A DNA stretch of 37,806 bases. Source: Bacillota bacterium (lineage in GTDB: Bacteria; Bacillota; UBA4882; UBA10575). Every line of letters starts with the position of its first letter. Within the stretch, counting starts at the first letter, position 1. Made by a program: the position numbers and the translations under genes. The notes below the pieces were generated by a model that saw only the letters and a program-made list of their open reading frames with translations, was not told the DNA's origin and did no database searches. The DNA lies in contig DUOH01000043.1 in assembly GCA_012838955.1 (NCBI GenBank), forward strand, positions 1 through 37,806, in the 5' to 3' direction. This document shows positions 17,536 to 25,640 of the stretch, in pieces.

Positions 17536-18585
17536 ATGCTTCAATTTGAAGTGACCAACCAACAGTTTGCTTCGATCAAAGTGATCGGTGTCGGGGGTGG
17601 CGGCAGTAATGCGGTAAACCGGATGATTGAAGCGGGTTTGCAAGGTGTGGAGTTTATTGCCATTAACACTGACGGACAGGCTCTTCTGCGCTCGAACGCC
17701 GACATCAGACTACGCATTGGGGACCAGTTGACTAAAGGTTTAGGAGCGGGCGCTAATCCGGAGATTGGACGGCAAGCCGCTGAAGAGAGCAGAGATGAGA
17801 TTGTCAAGGTATTACAGGATGCGGATATGATTTTTGTCACTGCCGGGATGGGCGGGGGAACAGGCACTGGGGCCGCTCCGGTTATTGCCGATATAGCCAA
17901 AGAGATGGGCGCCCTAACGGTCGGTGTGGTTACCAAACCCTTTAGTTTTGAGGGAAAGGTCCGAAAAACCCAGGCGGAAGAGGGAGTCAAATCTTTAAAA
18001 GATCGCGTGGACACCTTGATCACCATTCCCAATGAGCGCTTGTTACAGATTGTCGATAAAAAAACTTCTATTGTCGACGCTTTTCGCATTGCCGATGATG
18101 TATTACTCCAAGGTGTGCAGGGGATCTCCGATTTAATCACCATTACCGGATTGATCAATGTGGATTTTGCCGATGTGAAGACAATCATGAGCAATGCCGG
18201 ATCAGCCTTGATGGGTATTGGCTTGGCCAAAGGAGATAACAGAGCTTCTGAAGCGGCCAAAACCGCTGTTTCATCACCATTATTGGAAACCTCCATTGAA
18301 GGAGCAAAAGGAGTTCTTTTAAATATTACCGGTAGTTCCAATCTGGGTCTCTTTGAGATTAACGAGGCAGCCGCCATCGTTACTGAGGCTGCTGATCCGG
18401 ACGCTAATATTATTTTTGGCGCTGTGATCGATGAAGAGATGGGAGATGAAATCCGGGTTACTGTGATCGCCACTGGTTTTAACCAACGGAAAGCCGAACG
18501 TTTGGGCTTGGATGATTTAGAGATTAAGTCATTTACCGACACCGGAGAGCTTGAAGTTCCAGCTTTTCTGCGTAAAAAAGGCTGA
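17536..18585 (+). CDS. ftsZ: Cell division protein FtsZ
   Basis: FtsZ is the tubulin-like GTPase that polymerises into the division ring at midcell. The 349-residue product has the N-terminal nucleotide loop [15 protein letters not shown], the tubulin signature GGGTGTG at residues 106-112, the catalytic T7 loop [11 protein letters not shown], and a C-terminal tail ending in VPAFLRKKG that matches the usual membrane-tether-binding peptide. ATG 17536 is chosen because TAGGAGGAG lies 6 bases upstream. An ATG 27 bases upstream in frame lacks a ribosome site. ftsA is not adjacent, which is unusual. A terminator follows, so ftsZ is probably transcribed alone. Confidence 0.98.
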   Translation: MLQFEVTNQQFASIKVIGVGGGGSNAVNRMIEAGLQGVEFIAINTDGQALLRSNADIRLRIGDQLTKGLGAGANPEIGRQAAEESRDEIVKVLQDADMIFVTAGMGGGTGTGAAPVIADIAKEMGALTVGVVTKPFSFEGKVRKTQAEEGVKSLKDRVDTLITIPNERLLQIVDKKTSIVDAFRIADDVLLQGVQGISDLITITGLINVDFADVKTIMSNAGSALMGIGLAKGDNRASEAAKTAVSSPLLETSIEGAKGVLLNITGSSNLGLFEINEAAAIVTEAADPDANIIFGAVIDEEMGDEIRVTVIATGFNQRKAERLGLDDLEIKSFTDTGELEVPAFLRKKG

Positions 18586-18682
18586 GCGCCTGCGTTGGCT
18601 GGACTATATGATACGTGCGCTATCCCGCACCTATCTAAATGATATATGTAGCGGATGAGGATGGTTATCCTTTATGCTGTCT

Positions 18683-18714
18683 GAAAATGGCGTTTCGCCA
18701 TTTTCTTTCGTTTT
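18683..18714 (+). terminator. Intrinsic terminator after ftsZ
   Basis: GAAAATGGCG, a TTT loop and CGCCATTTTC form a perfect 10-bp stem, followed by TTTCGTTTT. This is a good Rho-independent terminator about 100 bases after the ftsZ stop, separating it from spoIIGA. Confidence 0.85.
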
Positions 18715-18760
18715 AGGAACCTCCGTCAAAATCCGGGCTTTTATCATAAGATATTGGGTT

Positions 18761-18777
18761 TTTCGTCGATTTTGACA
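18761..18777 (-). promoter_or_regulatory. Possible paired Spo0A boxes upstream of spoIIGA
   Basis: The minus strand reads TGTCAAAATCGACGAAA. It contains TGTCAAA and CGACGAA, each one mismatch from the Spo0A box TGNCGAA, about 9-10 bp apart as in the Bacillus spoIIG promoter. The 303-bp gap between ftsZ and spoIIGA also contains the ftsZ terminator and an imperfect inverted repeat (CCAGCCGT near 18779, ACGGATGG near 18795). No convincing spaced -35/-10 pair was found, so the boxes are suggestive only. Confidence 0.35.
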
Positions 18778-18888
18778 TCCAGCCGTACATACGCACGGAT
18801 GGCTTCTATTATGGCTGATGAAAATAAACCATATTTTATAAAGGATATGCTATCTACCAATGGTATCATCTAACAAAGGGGAGTTGTG

Positions 18889-19815
18889 ATGGTCAGAGAG
18901 GTTTTTATTGATGAATGGTTGATTGGCGCAATGATCAGTTGGGTGATGAATGCTCTTTTATTATGGGCGACAGGAAGGATCTTTTTTCGGAAACAAGCTC
19001 AGCAAAAAGCCAAGACCTGGCGATTAGTACTTGCAGGATTCTTTGGAGGCGCTTACTTCTTTTATTTTTGTTACCGCTGGGAGATTGGATTGTTGGGCCA
19101 AGAAGAACTCCTCTTTTTTATCGGTACCGGGATTGTCATGAATGCCATAGCCTTTACACAGCTGCGTAAGAGACAATGGATTATTGAGTTAATCAAAACC
19201 ACCGGGCTCTTCTTTGTGCTGGCTATTATGACCGTGGGTATTACTTCGCTCGTCTATTACTTATATCAGTTCTATTTTCACCGGGTTTTACGGGGATGGG
19301 AGATCGTAATTGTCAACGTCTTCTCTTTATTGGTCTTGACCGAGCTGGGATGGGGACTGGTTCATGAGACTATCTGGGAGAAGAGTTGTCTGGTACCGTT
19401 GAAGATTACCATCGCCGACCGGACCGTAGAGCTTCCGGCTCTGCTTGATACAGGAAATTTGCTCGTTGATCCGATTACCAAGAATCCAGTGGTAATGGTA
19501 GAAGTCCATTCCATTGAGGATCTTCTGCCGGAAAAAATCAGGAGGTTATCACATACTATTTTACAGGGGGATCTACCTAATGAGGAAGAACTTGATTTAC
19601 CACTGGACTGGCTGGTGCGGGTCAGGTTTTTATCCTTTAAGAGCGTAGGAAGGGAGAAAGGTTTCTTGCTGGGCATTAGGCCGGATGAGGTGAGAATTGG
19701 AGGACAGAGTACCGGAAAACAGGCTCAGGTGATCATCGGTCTTTATCATATGGATTCAGTAGAAGACCGGAATTATCAGGCGTTATTACCTGGAATACTA
19801 TTGGCTGCGGAATAA
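18889..19815 (+). CDS. spoIIGA: Sigma-E processing aspartic protease SpoIIGA
   Basis: SpoIIGA is the mother-cell membrane protease that cuts the pro-peptide from sigma-E. The 308 residues show five hydrophobic membrane segments in the first 150 residues, then a pepsin-like domain. Its catalytic Asp is D187, in the motif ALLDTGNLLVDP, which is the family signature. ATG 18889 is better spaced (5 bases) from AAAGGGGAG than the GTG just before it. It is followed by a hairpin and then sigE, the standard arrangement. Forespore-secreted SpoIIR, which activates it in known systems, is not in the window. Confidence 0.96.
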   Translation: MVREVFIDEWLIGAMISWVMNALLLWATGRIFFRKQAQQKAKTWRLVLAGFFGGAYFFYFCYRWEIGLLGQEELLFFIGTGIVMNAIAFTQLRKRQWIIELIKTTGLFFVLAIMTVGITSLVYYLYQFYFHRVLRGWEIVIVNVFSLLVLTELGWGLVHETIWEKSCLVPLKITIADRTVELPALLDTGNLLVDPITKNPVVMVEVHSIEDLLPEKIRRLSHTILQGDLPNEEELDLPLDWLVRVRFLSFKSVGREKGFLLGIRPDEVRIGGQSTGKQAQVIIGLYHMDSVEDRNYQALLPGILLAAE

Positions 19816-19823
19816 AGTGTGTT

Positions 19824-19851
19824 ACAGCGTATAACATAAGTTATACGCTGT
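19824..19851 (+). terminator. Strong 12-bp hairpin between spoIIGA and sigE
   Basis: ACAGCGTATAAC, loop ATAA, GTTATACGCTGT: a perfect 12-bp stem starting 9 bases after the spoIIGA stop. It is followed by GTTCTGTGTTG, which has no proper T run. It may attenuate, stabilise or process the spoIIGA-sigE transcript rather than end it. Confidence 0.5.
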
Positions 19852-19912
19852 GTTCTGTGTTGAACGCCTCGTTTTTCTGGCTATTGGGAAGATCCTGGAG
19901 GGGGTATGATTC

Positions 19913-20647
19913 ATGATGAGAAAAATTTGGATTAGAATCAAGCTCAACTTGCAGTTGCTGGTGGTTCGCATCTTACAAAGATTATCGTTATATCCGGACA
20001 AAATATTCTATATCGGGGGGAGCGAAGCTTTACCGCCTCCTTTAAGCGCTGATGAAGAAGGGTACCTGCTGGAGAAGTTGAGAACCGGCGATCGGGCGGT
20101 ACGGGGCTTATTGATCGAACACAATCTGCGCTTAGTGGTCTATATTGCCAGAAAATTTGAGAATACCGGGATTGGAATTGAAGATTTAGTGTCCATTGGG
20201 ACGATCGGTTTAATTAAAGCGGTCAATACTTTTGATCCGGAAAAAAAGATCAAACTAGCCACTTACGCTTCACGGTGCATTGAAAATGAAATTCTCATGT
20301 ATTTACGGCGTAATAATAAAACCCGTTCTGAAGTATCCTTTGACGAACCGCTTAATATAGATTGGGACGGTAATGAATTACTCCTCTCCGATGTATTGGG
20401 AACGGAGAATGATTCAGCCTATAAGCATTTAGAGGAGGAAGTCGATAAAAATCTTTTGCTGACTGCCATGTCCAGCCTGTCCGGGCGGGAAAAGTCCATT
20501 GTTGAACTGCGTTTCGGCTTGAAGGACGGGATTGAAAAGACCCAAAAAGAGGTGGCTGATTTTTTAGGGATTTCTCAGTCATATATTTCCAGACTGGAAA
20601 AGAGAATTATTAGAAAATTGCAGAAAGAGATGAAAAAGTTGGGATGA
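19913..20647 (+). CDS. sigE: Sporulation mother-cell sigma factor SigE (pro-sigma-E)
   Basis: This is the early mother-cell sigma factor, made as an inactive precursor. The 244-residue product starts with a hydrophobic and basic pro-region (about residues 1-30) that SpoIIGA would remove. The diagnostic [13 protein letters not shown] follows, then region 2 ([51 protein letters not shown]) and region 4 ([27 protein letters not shown]). It is nearly identical in these cores to Bacillus sigma-E as I remember it. GGAGGGGG lies about 9 bases before ATG 19913. sigG, which follows sigE in most relatives, is absent here. Confidence 0.98.
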   Translation: MMRKIWIRIKLNLQLLVVRILQRLSLYPDKIFYIGGSEALPPPLSADEEGYLLEKLRTGDRAVRGLLIEHNLRLVVYIARKFENTGIGIEDLVSIGTIGLIKAVNTFDPEKKIKLATYASRCIENEILMYLRRNNKTRSEVSFDEPLNIDWDGNELLLSDVLGTENDSAYKHLEEEVDKNLLLTAMSSLSGREKSIVELRFGLKDGIEKTQKEVADFLGISQSYISRLEKRIIRKLQKEMKKLG

Positions 20648-20748
20648 TTTTCATGAAAAAAAAAGGATTTTACCGCAAAAAGACGAAAATTATCTTAAGT
20701 TATTCATCCATTAATTATTTTAGATCATAGAGAGGGGAACATTCATCC

Positions 20749-22020
20749 ATGTCTCATCAGCAGAAAACACCCAAAGATACACTATTAGTAAAGTTGTTAA
20801 CTCCCGGTCCCTTGTATGAATTATGGTTAAAACCTCTCAAAGAACAGATGACAATCCTCTTAGACTTTTTTGTGCTGGTTTTTTTGGCCGGATTGTTCAC
20901 CCTTTTGTTTATAAAATCACTATACGGAATCATAGCCCTATTTGTCGCTGTATTCTTAATCTTCCTGTATATCCGGTCTTTTTTGAAACTGTCGGTAAAT
21001 AACTTCTTGTCTGAGGTGGAAGAAACCGCCTTTCTCTCAGTAAAAAAGGCGGTTAACTCTGAAACGCTTGAAGAGACTTCACAAGAATTGAACAGAGTTT
21101 TGACCGAGTTGAGGGAGGCTTTTACACAGACCGTAGCCACTATAGAGCAGTTGAAGAAGGCGGATCAGGAGCAAGCGGATTCTACTGATTCAATTAATGG
21201 TGTTATTTCGCAGATTAGTAAGGTATTCTTGAATTTTCAACAATGGTCCGGGAAGATTGCTGATTACGCGCGTAAGGTGACGGAGGTAGCAAACTGCACT
21301 TCAAATGAGCTGAGAGCCGGCTTTGAAGAAGTAAGCTCCACTCTATCGGTGGTTATCGAGAATGTGCGCAGGTTTTCCGGCATGACGGACCGGTTCTTTC
21401 GTTTGGAAGAGGAGATCAACAAGATTGATTCGGTGTTGGAAACGATCCTCCGCATCAATGAACAGACGAACCTATTATCACTCAATGCGGCTATCGAGGC
21501 GGCAAGGGCTGGAGATTCTGGTCGCAGCTTCGCCATAGTGGCCGATCAAATCGGGAAGCTGGCTGAGGAGACTAAGGAAGCAGCCGAGGAGATTAAGAAC
21601 ATCACTGACGCGATCCGCCAGGCCACTTCCGGTTTGAACGGGGTATTCACTTCAGTGGAAGCAGAGGTTAGTTTACTTCCTGGACGTACGCAAGATTTCC
21701 ATACTCTATGTGGGAGGGTGGAAGAATTATGCCAGGAAATTATTAAAGTCTCAACGGATATGGAGAAAACCATAGGACAGCAGGAGCATAATTCTGATCA
21801 GGTTAAGCAGGAACTTTTACAGATTAAGTCGATCTCCGGACGGATCAAGGAAGATTTTGATCGCAACAAACTCGCTTTGCATTCTCTCTATGCCCAACTA
21901 GACCAGGTAGTAAAAGTCAATGATCACCTGTTACTGAACATCAAAAAATTTACAGATCAACTTTCTACACAGATGCAGGAGTTAAATGAGGTTTCGCGAA
22001 AAGTGCTTAATATAGTATAA
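20749..22020 (+). CDS. Transmembrane MCP-like signalling protein without sensor domain
   Basis: The 423-residue product begins with a short cytoplasmic tail and two adjacent transmembrane helices (about residues 41-85) with almost no extracellular loop. A long predicted coiled coil follows. It contains the chemoreceptor hairpin tip [20 protein letters not shown], then [22 protein letters not shown], which contact CheA and CheW. No ligand-binding or obvious HAMP domain is seen. It could sense membrane state or pair with other receptors. The location after sigE is not explained by known operon logic. Ribosome site AGAGAGGGG lies about 11 bases before ATG. Confidence 0.85.
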   Translation: MSHQQKTPKDTLLVKLLTPGPLYELWLKPLKEQMTILLDFFVLVFLAGLFTLLFIKSLYGIIALFVAVFLIFLYIRSFLKLSVNNFLSEVEETAFLSVKKAVNSETLEETSQELNRVLTELREAFTQTVATIEQLKKADQEQADSTDSINGVISQISKVFLNFQQWSGKIADYARKVTEVANCTSNELRAGFEEVSSTLSVVIENVRRFSGMTDRFFRLEEEINKIDSVLETILRINEQTNLLSLNAAIEAARAGDSGRSFAIVADQIGKLAEETKEAAEEIKNITDAIRQATSGLNGVFTSVEAEVSLLPGRTQDFHTLCGRVEELCQEIIKVSTDMEKTIGQQEHNSDQVKQELLQIKSISGRIKEDFDRNKLALHSLYAQLDQVVKVNDHLLLNIKKFTDQLSTQMQELNEVSRKVLNIV

Positions 22021-22045
22021 TAAGTATAGTAAAGGTTGAGGGTGT

Positions 22046-22546
22046 ATGACTATAGCTAATCTGTTTACTATTATTCGTCTTTTATTGGCGCCCATATTGT
22101 TATGGGCTTTTTCCACTTCTGATCGGTGGATCGTGATCCTGATTCTTTCCATGGCCGCGCTCACTGATTTTCTGGACGGATGGGTAGCCAGGAAATTTAA
22201 TCAAATCAGCATGCTTGGGAAGATCCTTGATCCGATTGCCGACAAATTGACTGTAGGCTTTTCCCTGCTTGGACTAGCGATCTGGAAGGACTTTCCCTTT
22301 TGGGTAGCCATTATCTACTTCATTAAAGAAGCGCTTCAGATTTTTGGCGGTGCTTATCTCTATTATAAAAGGGCGGAGATCCAATCTAGTAACTTATGGG
22401 GCAAAGCAGGAACTTTTCTATTCTTTACCGGGTTCTTCCTTTATTTCTGGCTGGAAACCGTTGGTATCGCCTGTATTGGCTTGGGCTTTTTCGTCTCTTT
22501 CATCGCTTTATGCACTTATACTAAAGCCGCACTTAATAGAAAGTAA
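22046..22546 (+). CDS. pgsA: CDP-alcohol phosphatidyltransferase, probably PgsA
   Basis: This is a membrane enzyme of phospholipid synthesis, most likely CDP-diacylglycerol-glycerol-3-phosphate phosphatidyltransferase. The 166 residues contain the family motif with all four aspartates (DFLDGWVARKF, then GKILDPIADK) near residues 32-58 and about four membrane helices. It is somewhat shorter than typical PgsA (about 180-200 residues). A different head-group acceptor cannot be excluded from sequence alone. It begins 25 bases after the MCP-like gene, probably in the same transcript. Confidence 0.85.
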   Translation: MTIANLFTIIRLLLAPILLWAFSTSDRWIVILILSMAALTDFLDGWVARKFNQISMLGKILDPIADKLTVGFSLLGLAIWKDFPFWVAIIYFIKEALQIFGGAYLYYKRAEIQSSNLWGKAGTFLFFTGFFLYFWLETVGIACIGLGFFVSFIALCTYTKAALNRK

Positions 22547-22837
22547 TATTTTCAATGGTTGTGAAGGGAAGCTTTTATAGACCTTCCTTGGCGGCGCTAA
22601 GGAAGGTCTATAAAAAATACTAAGGTTACCGGTCCACCGGCGTCCACCGGAGGGGAGCGGTTTTTTTCAATCTTGGACAAAGCAGGCGCTGGGGGATCTG
22701 TAGTATTACGGAACTAGTTTCCAGAAGAGTAAGGCATAATCCGGAGACACCGGGGAGCAGAATATAAAGGTCGTAAATAGAACATTACGCACACAAGGGG
22801 CGTAGGACGTGTTTATCTTGGAAAGGAGCTTTTGCTG
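22547..22837 (+). other. Intergenic region between pgsA and prsW, with long palindrome
   Basis: The main feature is a 17-bp hairpin (22573-22589 with 22599-22615, core ATAGACCTTCCTT and AAGGAAGGTCTAT, 9-base loop). T-rich sequence lies before it and A-rich after it, so neither strand has the usual U run. Downstream GTCCACCGGCGTCCACCGG is a direct repeat within a CCGG-rich stretch that leads to GGAGCGGTTTTTTTC at about 22651-22669 and could act as a terminator. No gene was found in the rest. Confidence 0.6.
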
Positions 22838-23518
22838 TTGGCATCGGTTTTTTTAGTCTCCATCCTTCCGGGAATTCTCTGGCTTTTTTACTTTTATCGA
22901 AAGGACCTTCATGAACCGGAGCCCAAAAAGCTTATAGGACAAGTCTTCCTCGGCGGTATGTTGATGGTCTTCCCGGCCGGGTATTTAGAGGGATTCGGCC
23001 GGGCCGGGTTGGCGTTCGCCCGGGAGTCCGGGGATCTTTTTCTGCTCTTCTTTTATTCTCTCTTTTTAATCGGCTTGATTGAGGAGGGTTTAAAGTTTCT
23101 AGTATTAGGAGTTGTGCTGAGACCCTTCGGGGAATTGGATGAGCCGGTTGATGGGATGATCTATGGGATCACTGTTGGCTTGGGTTTTGCCGCTTTGGAG
23201 AATCTTCTGTATACTCAGGCTCTCGGAATTCAGGTAGGCTTATGGAGAGCCGTGGTTACCTCTTTGGCTCATGCCGCCTTTACCGGTTGGGGGGGCCGGC
23301 TTTTGACCCGGTCTGACCGGGCTTCCCGGTTCCGGCGTTTTTTGGGTGGTTGGTGGGTGGCCCTCTTTTTTCACGGGTTGTATGATTTTCTGTTACTCAC
23401 GGGCGTTTCCTTCCTTTCCTGGAGTGCCTTTCTACTCGCTGGCGCCTTACTCTATCTTTTACTGAGGGAAATCCATAGAACTGTTTCCGCCTCACCCTTT
23501 CGCCCGGAAAAAGGTTGA
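22838..23518 (+). CDS. PrsW family intramembrane metalloprotease
   Basis: PrsW-type proteases are membrane CPBP-related metalloproteases. In Bacillus, PrsW starts cleavage of the anti-sigma factor RsiW. The 226-residue product has about seven hydrophobic segments and the key motifs LIEEGLKFLVL (EE..K), FAALENLLYT, AHAAFTGWGG and FFHGLYDFLL, carrying the Glu and His residues expected to bind metal. The start is uncertain. TTG 22838 is 9 bases from GAAAGGAG, and a TTG six bases upstream is too close. No anti-sigma factor is nearby, so its substrate is unknown. A link to sporulation or germination is only contextual. Confidence 0.88.
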   Translation: MASVFLVSILPGILWLFYFYRKDLHEPEPKKLIGQVFLGGMLMVFPAGYLEGFGRAGLAFARESGDLFLLFFYSLFLIGLIEEGLKFLVLGVVLRPFGELDEPVDGMIYGITVGLGFAALENLLYTQALGIQVGLWRAVVTSLAHAAFTGWGGRLLTRSDRASRFRRFLGGWWVALFFHGLYDFLLLTGVSFLSWSAFLLAGALLYLLLREIHRTVSASPFRPEKG

Positions 23519-23543
23519 TTGTTACAGACTTAAAGGGTATACT
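23515..23543 (+). promoter_or_regulatory. Candidate sigma-A promoter upstream of yebC
   Basis: TTGATT at 23515-23520 and TATACT at 23538-23543 are separated by exactly 17 bases. The -35 overlaps the prsW stop codon. The predicted transcript would start near 23550, directly before a terminator-like hairpin. Confidence 0.5.
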
Positions 23544-23556
23544 TTTATTACAAGCG

Positions 23557-23580
23557 CACGCAAGTTATTTGCGTGTTTTT
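23557..23580 (+). terminator. Intrinsic terminator after prsW
   Basis: CACGCAA, loop GTTAT, TTGCGTG, then TTTTT: a 7-bp perfect stem with a T run. It lies 39 bases after prsW and 36 bases before yebC, just downstream of a promoter-like sequence. Confidence 0.75.
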
Positions 23581-23615
23581 GCGCATTAATATTCCCTAAT
23601 AAAAGAGGTGGTATC

Positions 23616-24362
23616 ATGGCAGGTCATTCCAAATGGTCAACGATAAAAAGGAAGAAAGAAAAGACCGACGCCCAGAAGGCCAAAGCCTTCACTAAGATCA
23701 CCAGAGAAATCATTGTGGCAACCAAAGCGGGAGGAGGTGATCAGGAGGCCAACTTCAAGCTGAGAATGGCTATCCAAAAGGCTAAAGAGGTTAACATGCC
23801 TAATGATAATATTGCCCGTGCCATTAAGCGAGGACTGGGGGCCAGTGAGAGCGAGCAATATGAAGAAATAATCTATGAGGGTTATGGACCGGCGGGTGTA
23901 GCCTTTTTTGTGGAGGCTTTATCCGATAACCGTAACCGGACGGCAAGTGAAATACGGTACATCTTTTCCAGAAACGGTGGCAACCTGGGAGAAACTGGCT
24001 GTGTTTCCTGGTTGTTTGAGCAGAAGAGCCAAATTCAAATTTTAAAGAAAGAAGCCAAGATCTCCGAAGAAGACCTTTTTGAATTAGCCATAGAAGCAGG
24101 AGCCGATGATTTGGAGCAAGAGGACGAATACTACGTAATTACCGGCGCTCCCGCTAACCTGGACTCCATTCGCCGGAAGATCGAAGAACAGGCGCCGGTG
24201 GAACGGGCAGAACTTACCTATATTCCCCAAAATACGGTTACTGTCACCGGAGAGGATGCCCAGACGGTGGTTAGACTCTTTGAAGCCTTGGAAGAGCATG
24301 ATGATGTGCAAAATGTTTATGCCAATTTTGAAATCGATGATGAAGAATTAAAGACTATGTGA
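23616..24362 (+). CDS. YebC/PmpR family DNA-binding or translation-associated protein
   Basis: This is a 248-residue member of the YebC/PmpR family, with the almost invariant N terminus MAGHSKWSTIKRKKEKTDAQ and the usual three-domain length. Later family blocks include GYGPAGVAFFVEALSDNRNRT and the C-terminal FEALEEHDDVQNVYANFE. Members were described as transcriptional regulators. Work on Bacillus and Streptococcus homologues supports a ribosome-linked role in polyproline translation, which I cite from general knowledge. Ribosome site AGAGGTGG precedes the ATG. In relatives it lies near bofC and ruvCAB, and only the bofC-like gene follows here. Confidence 0.95.
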   Translation: MAGHSKWSTIKRKKEKTDAQKAKAFTKITREIIVATKAGGGDQEANFKLRMAIQKAKEVNMPNDNIARAIKRGLGASESEQYEEIIYEGYGPAGVAFFVEALSDNRNRTASEIRYIFSRNGGNLGETGCVSWLFEQKSQIQILKKEAKISEEDLFELAIEAGADDLEQEDEYYVITGAPANLDSIRRKIEEQAPVERAELTYIPQNTVTVTGEDAQTVVRLFEALEEHDDVQNVYANFEIDDEELKTM

Positions 24363-24482
24363 CAGAAAAGGCCAGGAGTATTGGTGGTAATTCAGTCTTC
24401 ATCCCGGTTTGATAATAACTAATAATTTCTGCCTTAAATTGGGAATGCTAACGGTAATAAATCAGGTTGGAGGGGATCTTTA

Positions 24483-25058
24483 ATGACAATTTACCGTCGG
24501 CATCTCCCTTACATAATCGGAGTAATTATCGGATTAATCATCGTTTTTGCCATAGGTTTCTTTTATTCAGCTTCTGATTTTCCGCTGAAGAGAGGAGACC
24601 GTGTCCAGAAAGGGGGTCCGATCGCGCCAGAAGAAGCGCGCGCGCAAGAGCAAATACAGGTCCGTGTCATCGACTATTACCGCAGGTGCCACCATAATAC
24701 GGTAAAAGTTCTCACCATCCGGGAAGAAGATTATCACAGCTTTCTCTCGGAGTTAACCTGTGACTGGGAAGCCAGAGGAGTCGCGGAAGAAAGGATTCTT
24801 ACCAAGAGACTGAACACACTCTGTGAGAATTGTCAGCATCAAGAGCATTTGGGGATTTACCAAGATTATGTGGCGGTTTATCATGGAACCCCGGATTGCC
24901 CGGGTCCGGTTAAGGAAGTGACCGGGATTAGGGTAACGGGGTTGCCTGAAAATGAAGTGTTGGACTTAAAAACCGGAGTCCCCTATCGGGAGACAGAAGA
25001 AAAACTACTTATCCTCGAGGGTTATTCGGAATTGGCTGTGGAGAATCGCGGACGCTAA
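24483..25058 (+). CDS. BofC-like (BofC C-terminal domain) membrane-anchored protein
   Basis: The 191-residue product has one N-terminal transmembrane helix (residues 8-28, YIIGVIIGLIIVFAIGFFY) and a domain outside the cytoplasm. The C-terminal 65 residues (from about HLGIYQDYVAVYHG through VKEVTGIRVTGLPENEV and LLILEGYSE) match the BofC C-terminal domain pattern. In Bacillus, BofC is a forespore-exported inhibitor of the SpoIVB protease in the sigma-K checkpoint. Five cysteines are present, two of them in a CENC pair; disulfides are possible. The middle region is not recognisable. Position after yebC supports the call. A strong TTGGAGGGG site precedes the ATG. Confidence 0.75.
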   Translation: MTIYRRHLPYIIGVIIGLIIVFAIGFFYSASDFPLKRGDRVQKGGPIAPEEARAQEQIQVRVIDYYRRCHHNTVKVLTIREEDYHSFLSELTCDWEARGVAEERILTKRLNTLCENCQHQEHLGIYQDYVAVYHGTPDCPGPVKEVTGIRVTGLPENEVLDLKTGVPYRETEEKLLILEGYSELAVENRGR

Positions 25059-25087
25059 AGCACGCGCGGTATATTTTTTAGTTCATA

Positions 25088-25176
25088 ACTCGTCCAGACC
25101 TACTGTCTCATCACTTTACCTCATCGTCACTCGTCCAGACCCACTACCTGATCACTCACTACCTCATCGTCTGGAC
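25088..25176 (+). repeat. Two imperfect 41-bp tandem repeats closed by an inverted repeat
   Basis: ACTCGTCCAGACC begins a unit at 25088, and the unit recurs with about 41-bp period at 25129 (ACTCGTCCAGACCC). Both end in ACCTCATCGTC. GTCCAGAC (25092-25099 and 25133-25140) can pair with GTCTGGAC at 25169-25176. With two copies only, this is not a CRISPR array. It abuts the structured region 25,196-25,632. Confidence 0.7.
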
Positions 25177-25195
25177 AGAGGGGGAGCGTAAATAT

Positions 25196-25640
25196 TTCTA
25201 GGGGGTGATCAGCCCCCTAGAAGATCAAAGCAGGAAACAGCCGTGCTTTGACCACAACGGGCCGTGATCCCGACCTGCGTGCCGGCTAAGAGAGATTCCT
25301 ACCGGACCGACTACTGCAGCTATCGATCCTTCGCTGTAGTTATTTCAGAACCTCTCATAACCTTTACCCGAACCATAGACCTCCCTTTTTGCACTGGATG
25401 GAATACTGACAGTACGCAAGAGAAGCATAAAGCTCTTGACTCAGCTCCAGTGACTCATCTACACAACACAACCTCTGTCGCATCCCATAGACAAATCAGT
25501 GGAACCTTCGCTCCGGCCGAGTTCGATATGGATAAACTTACACCATATCCACCTCGACCTTTGCCCGACCTCCTCCAGCCGGTGGTAAACTACAGCTTTA
25601 CCAGGGACCAGATTCAGTCTTCGTTCAGCCGGGTCACTTG
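25196..25640 (-). ncRNA. Candidate large structured non-coding RNA (minus strand)
   Basis: No convincing gene lies here, but nested helices are abundant. A long-range helix (25282-25289 with 25625-25632) closes a multibranch loop. Inside are hairpins 25290-25356 (with inner 25310-25340), 25392-25452 (inner 25411-25441), 25515-25559 (two helices of 7 bp each) and 25583-25603. On its 3' side (minus strand) lie hairpins 25225-25251 and 25196-25222, the latter with a 10-bp G/C-rich stem. In three helices the only non-Watson-Crick pair is an A-C mismatch on the plus strand and a G-U pair on the minus strand, so a minus-strand RNA is favoured. No clear promoter was found. I could not match it to tmRNA, RNase P, SRP or 6S RNA. 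OLE RNA is an untested alternative. Confidence 0.6.

Noticed and set aside
17541-18542. Long open frame (333 codons) on the minus strand opposite ftsZ
   Set aside because: Exact antisense shadow of ftsZ; the translation has no recognisable domain and no ribosome site.
25088-25176. Possible CRISPR array
   Set aside because: Only two imperfect copies with 41-bp period, no repeat-spacer alternation and no cas genes nearby.
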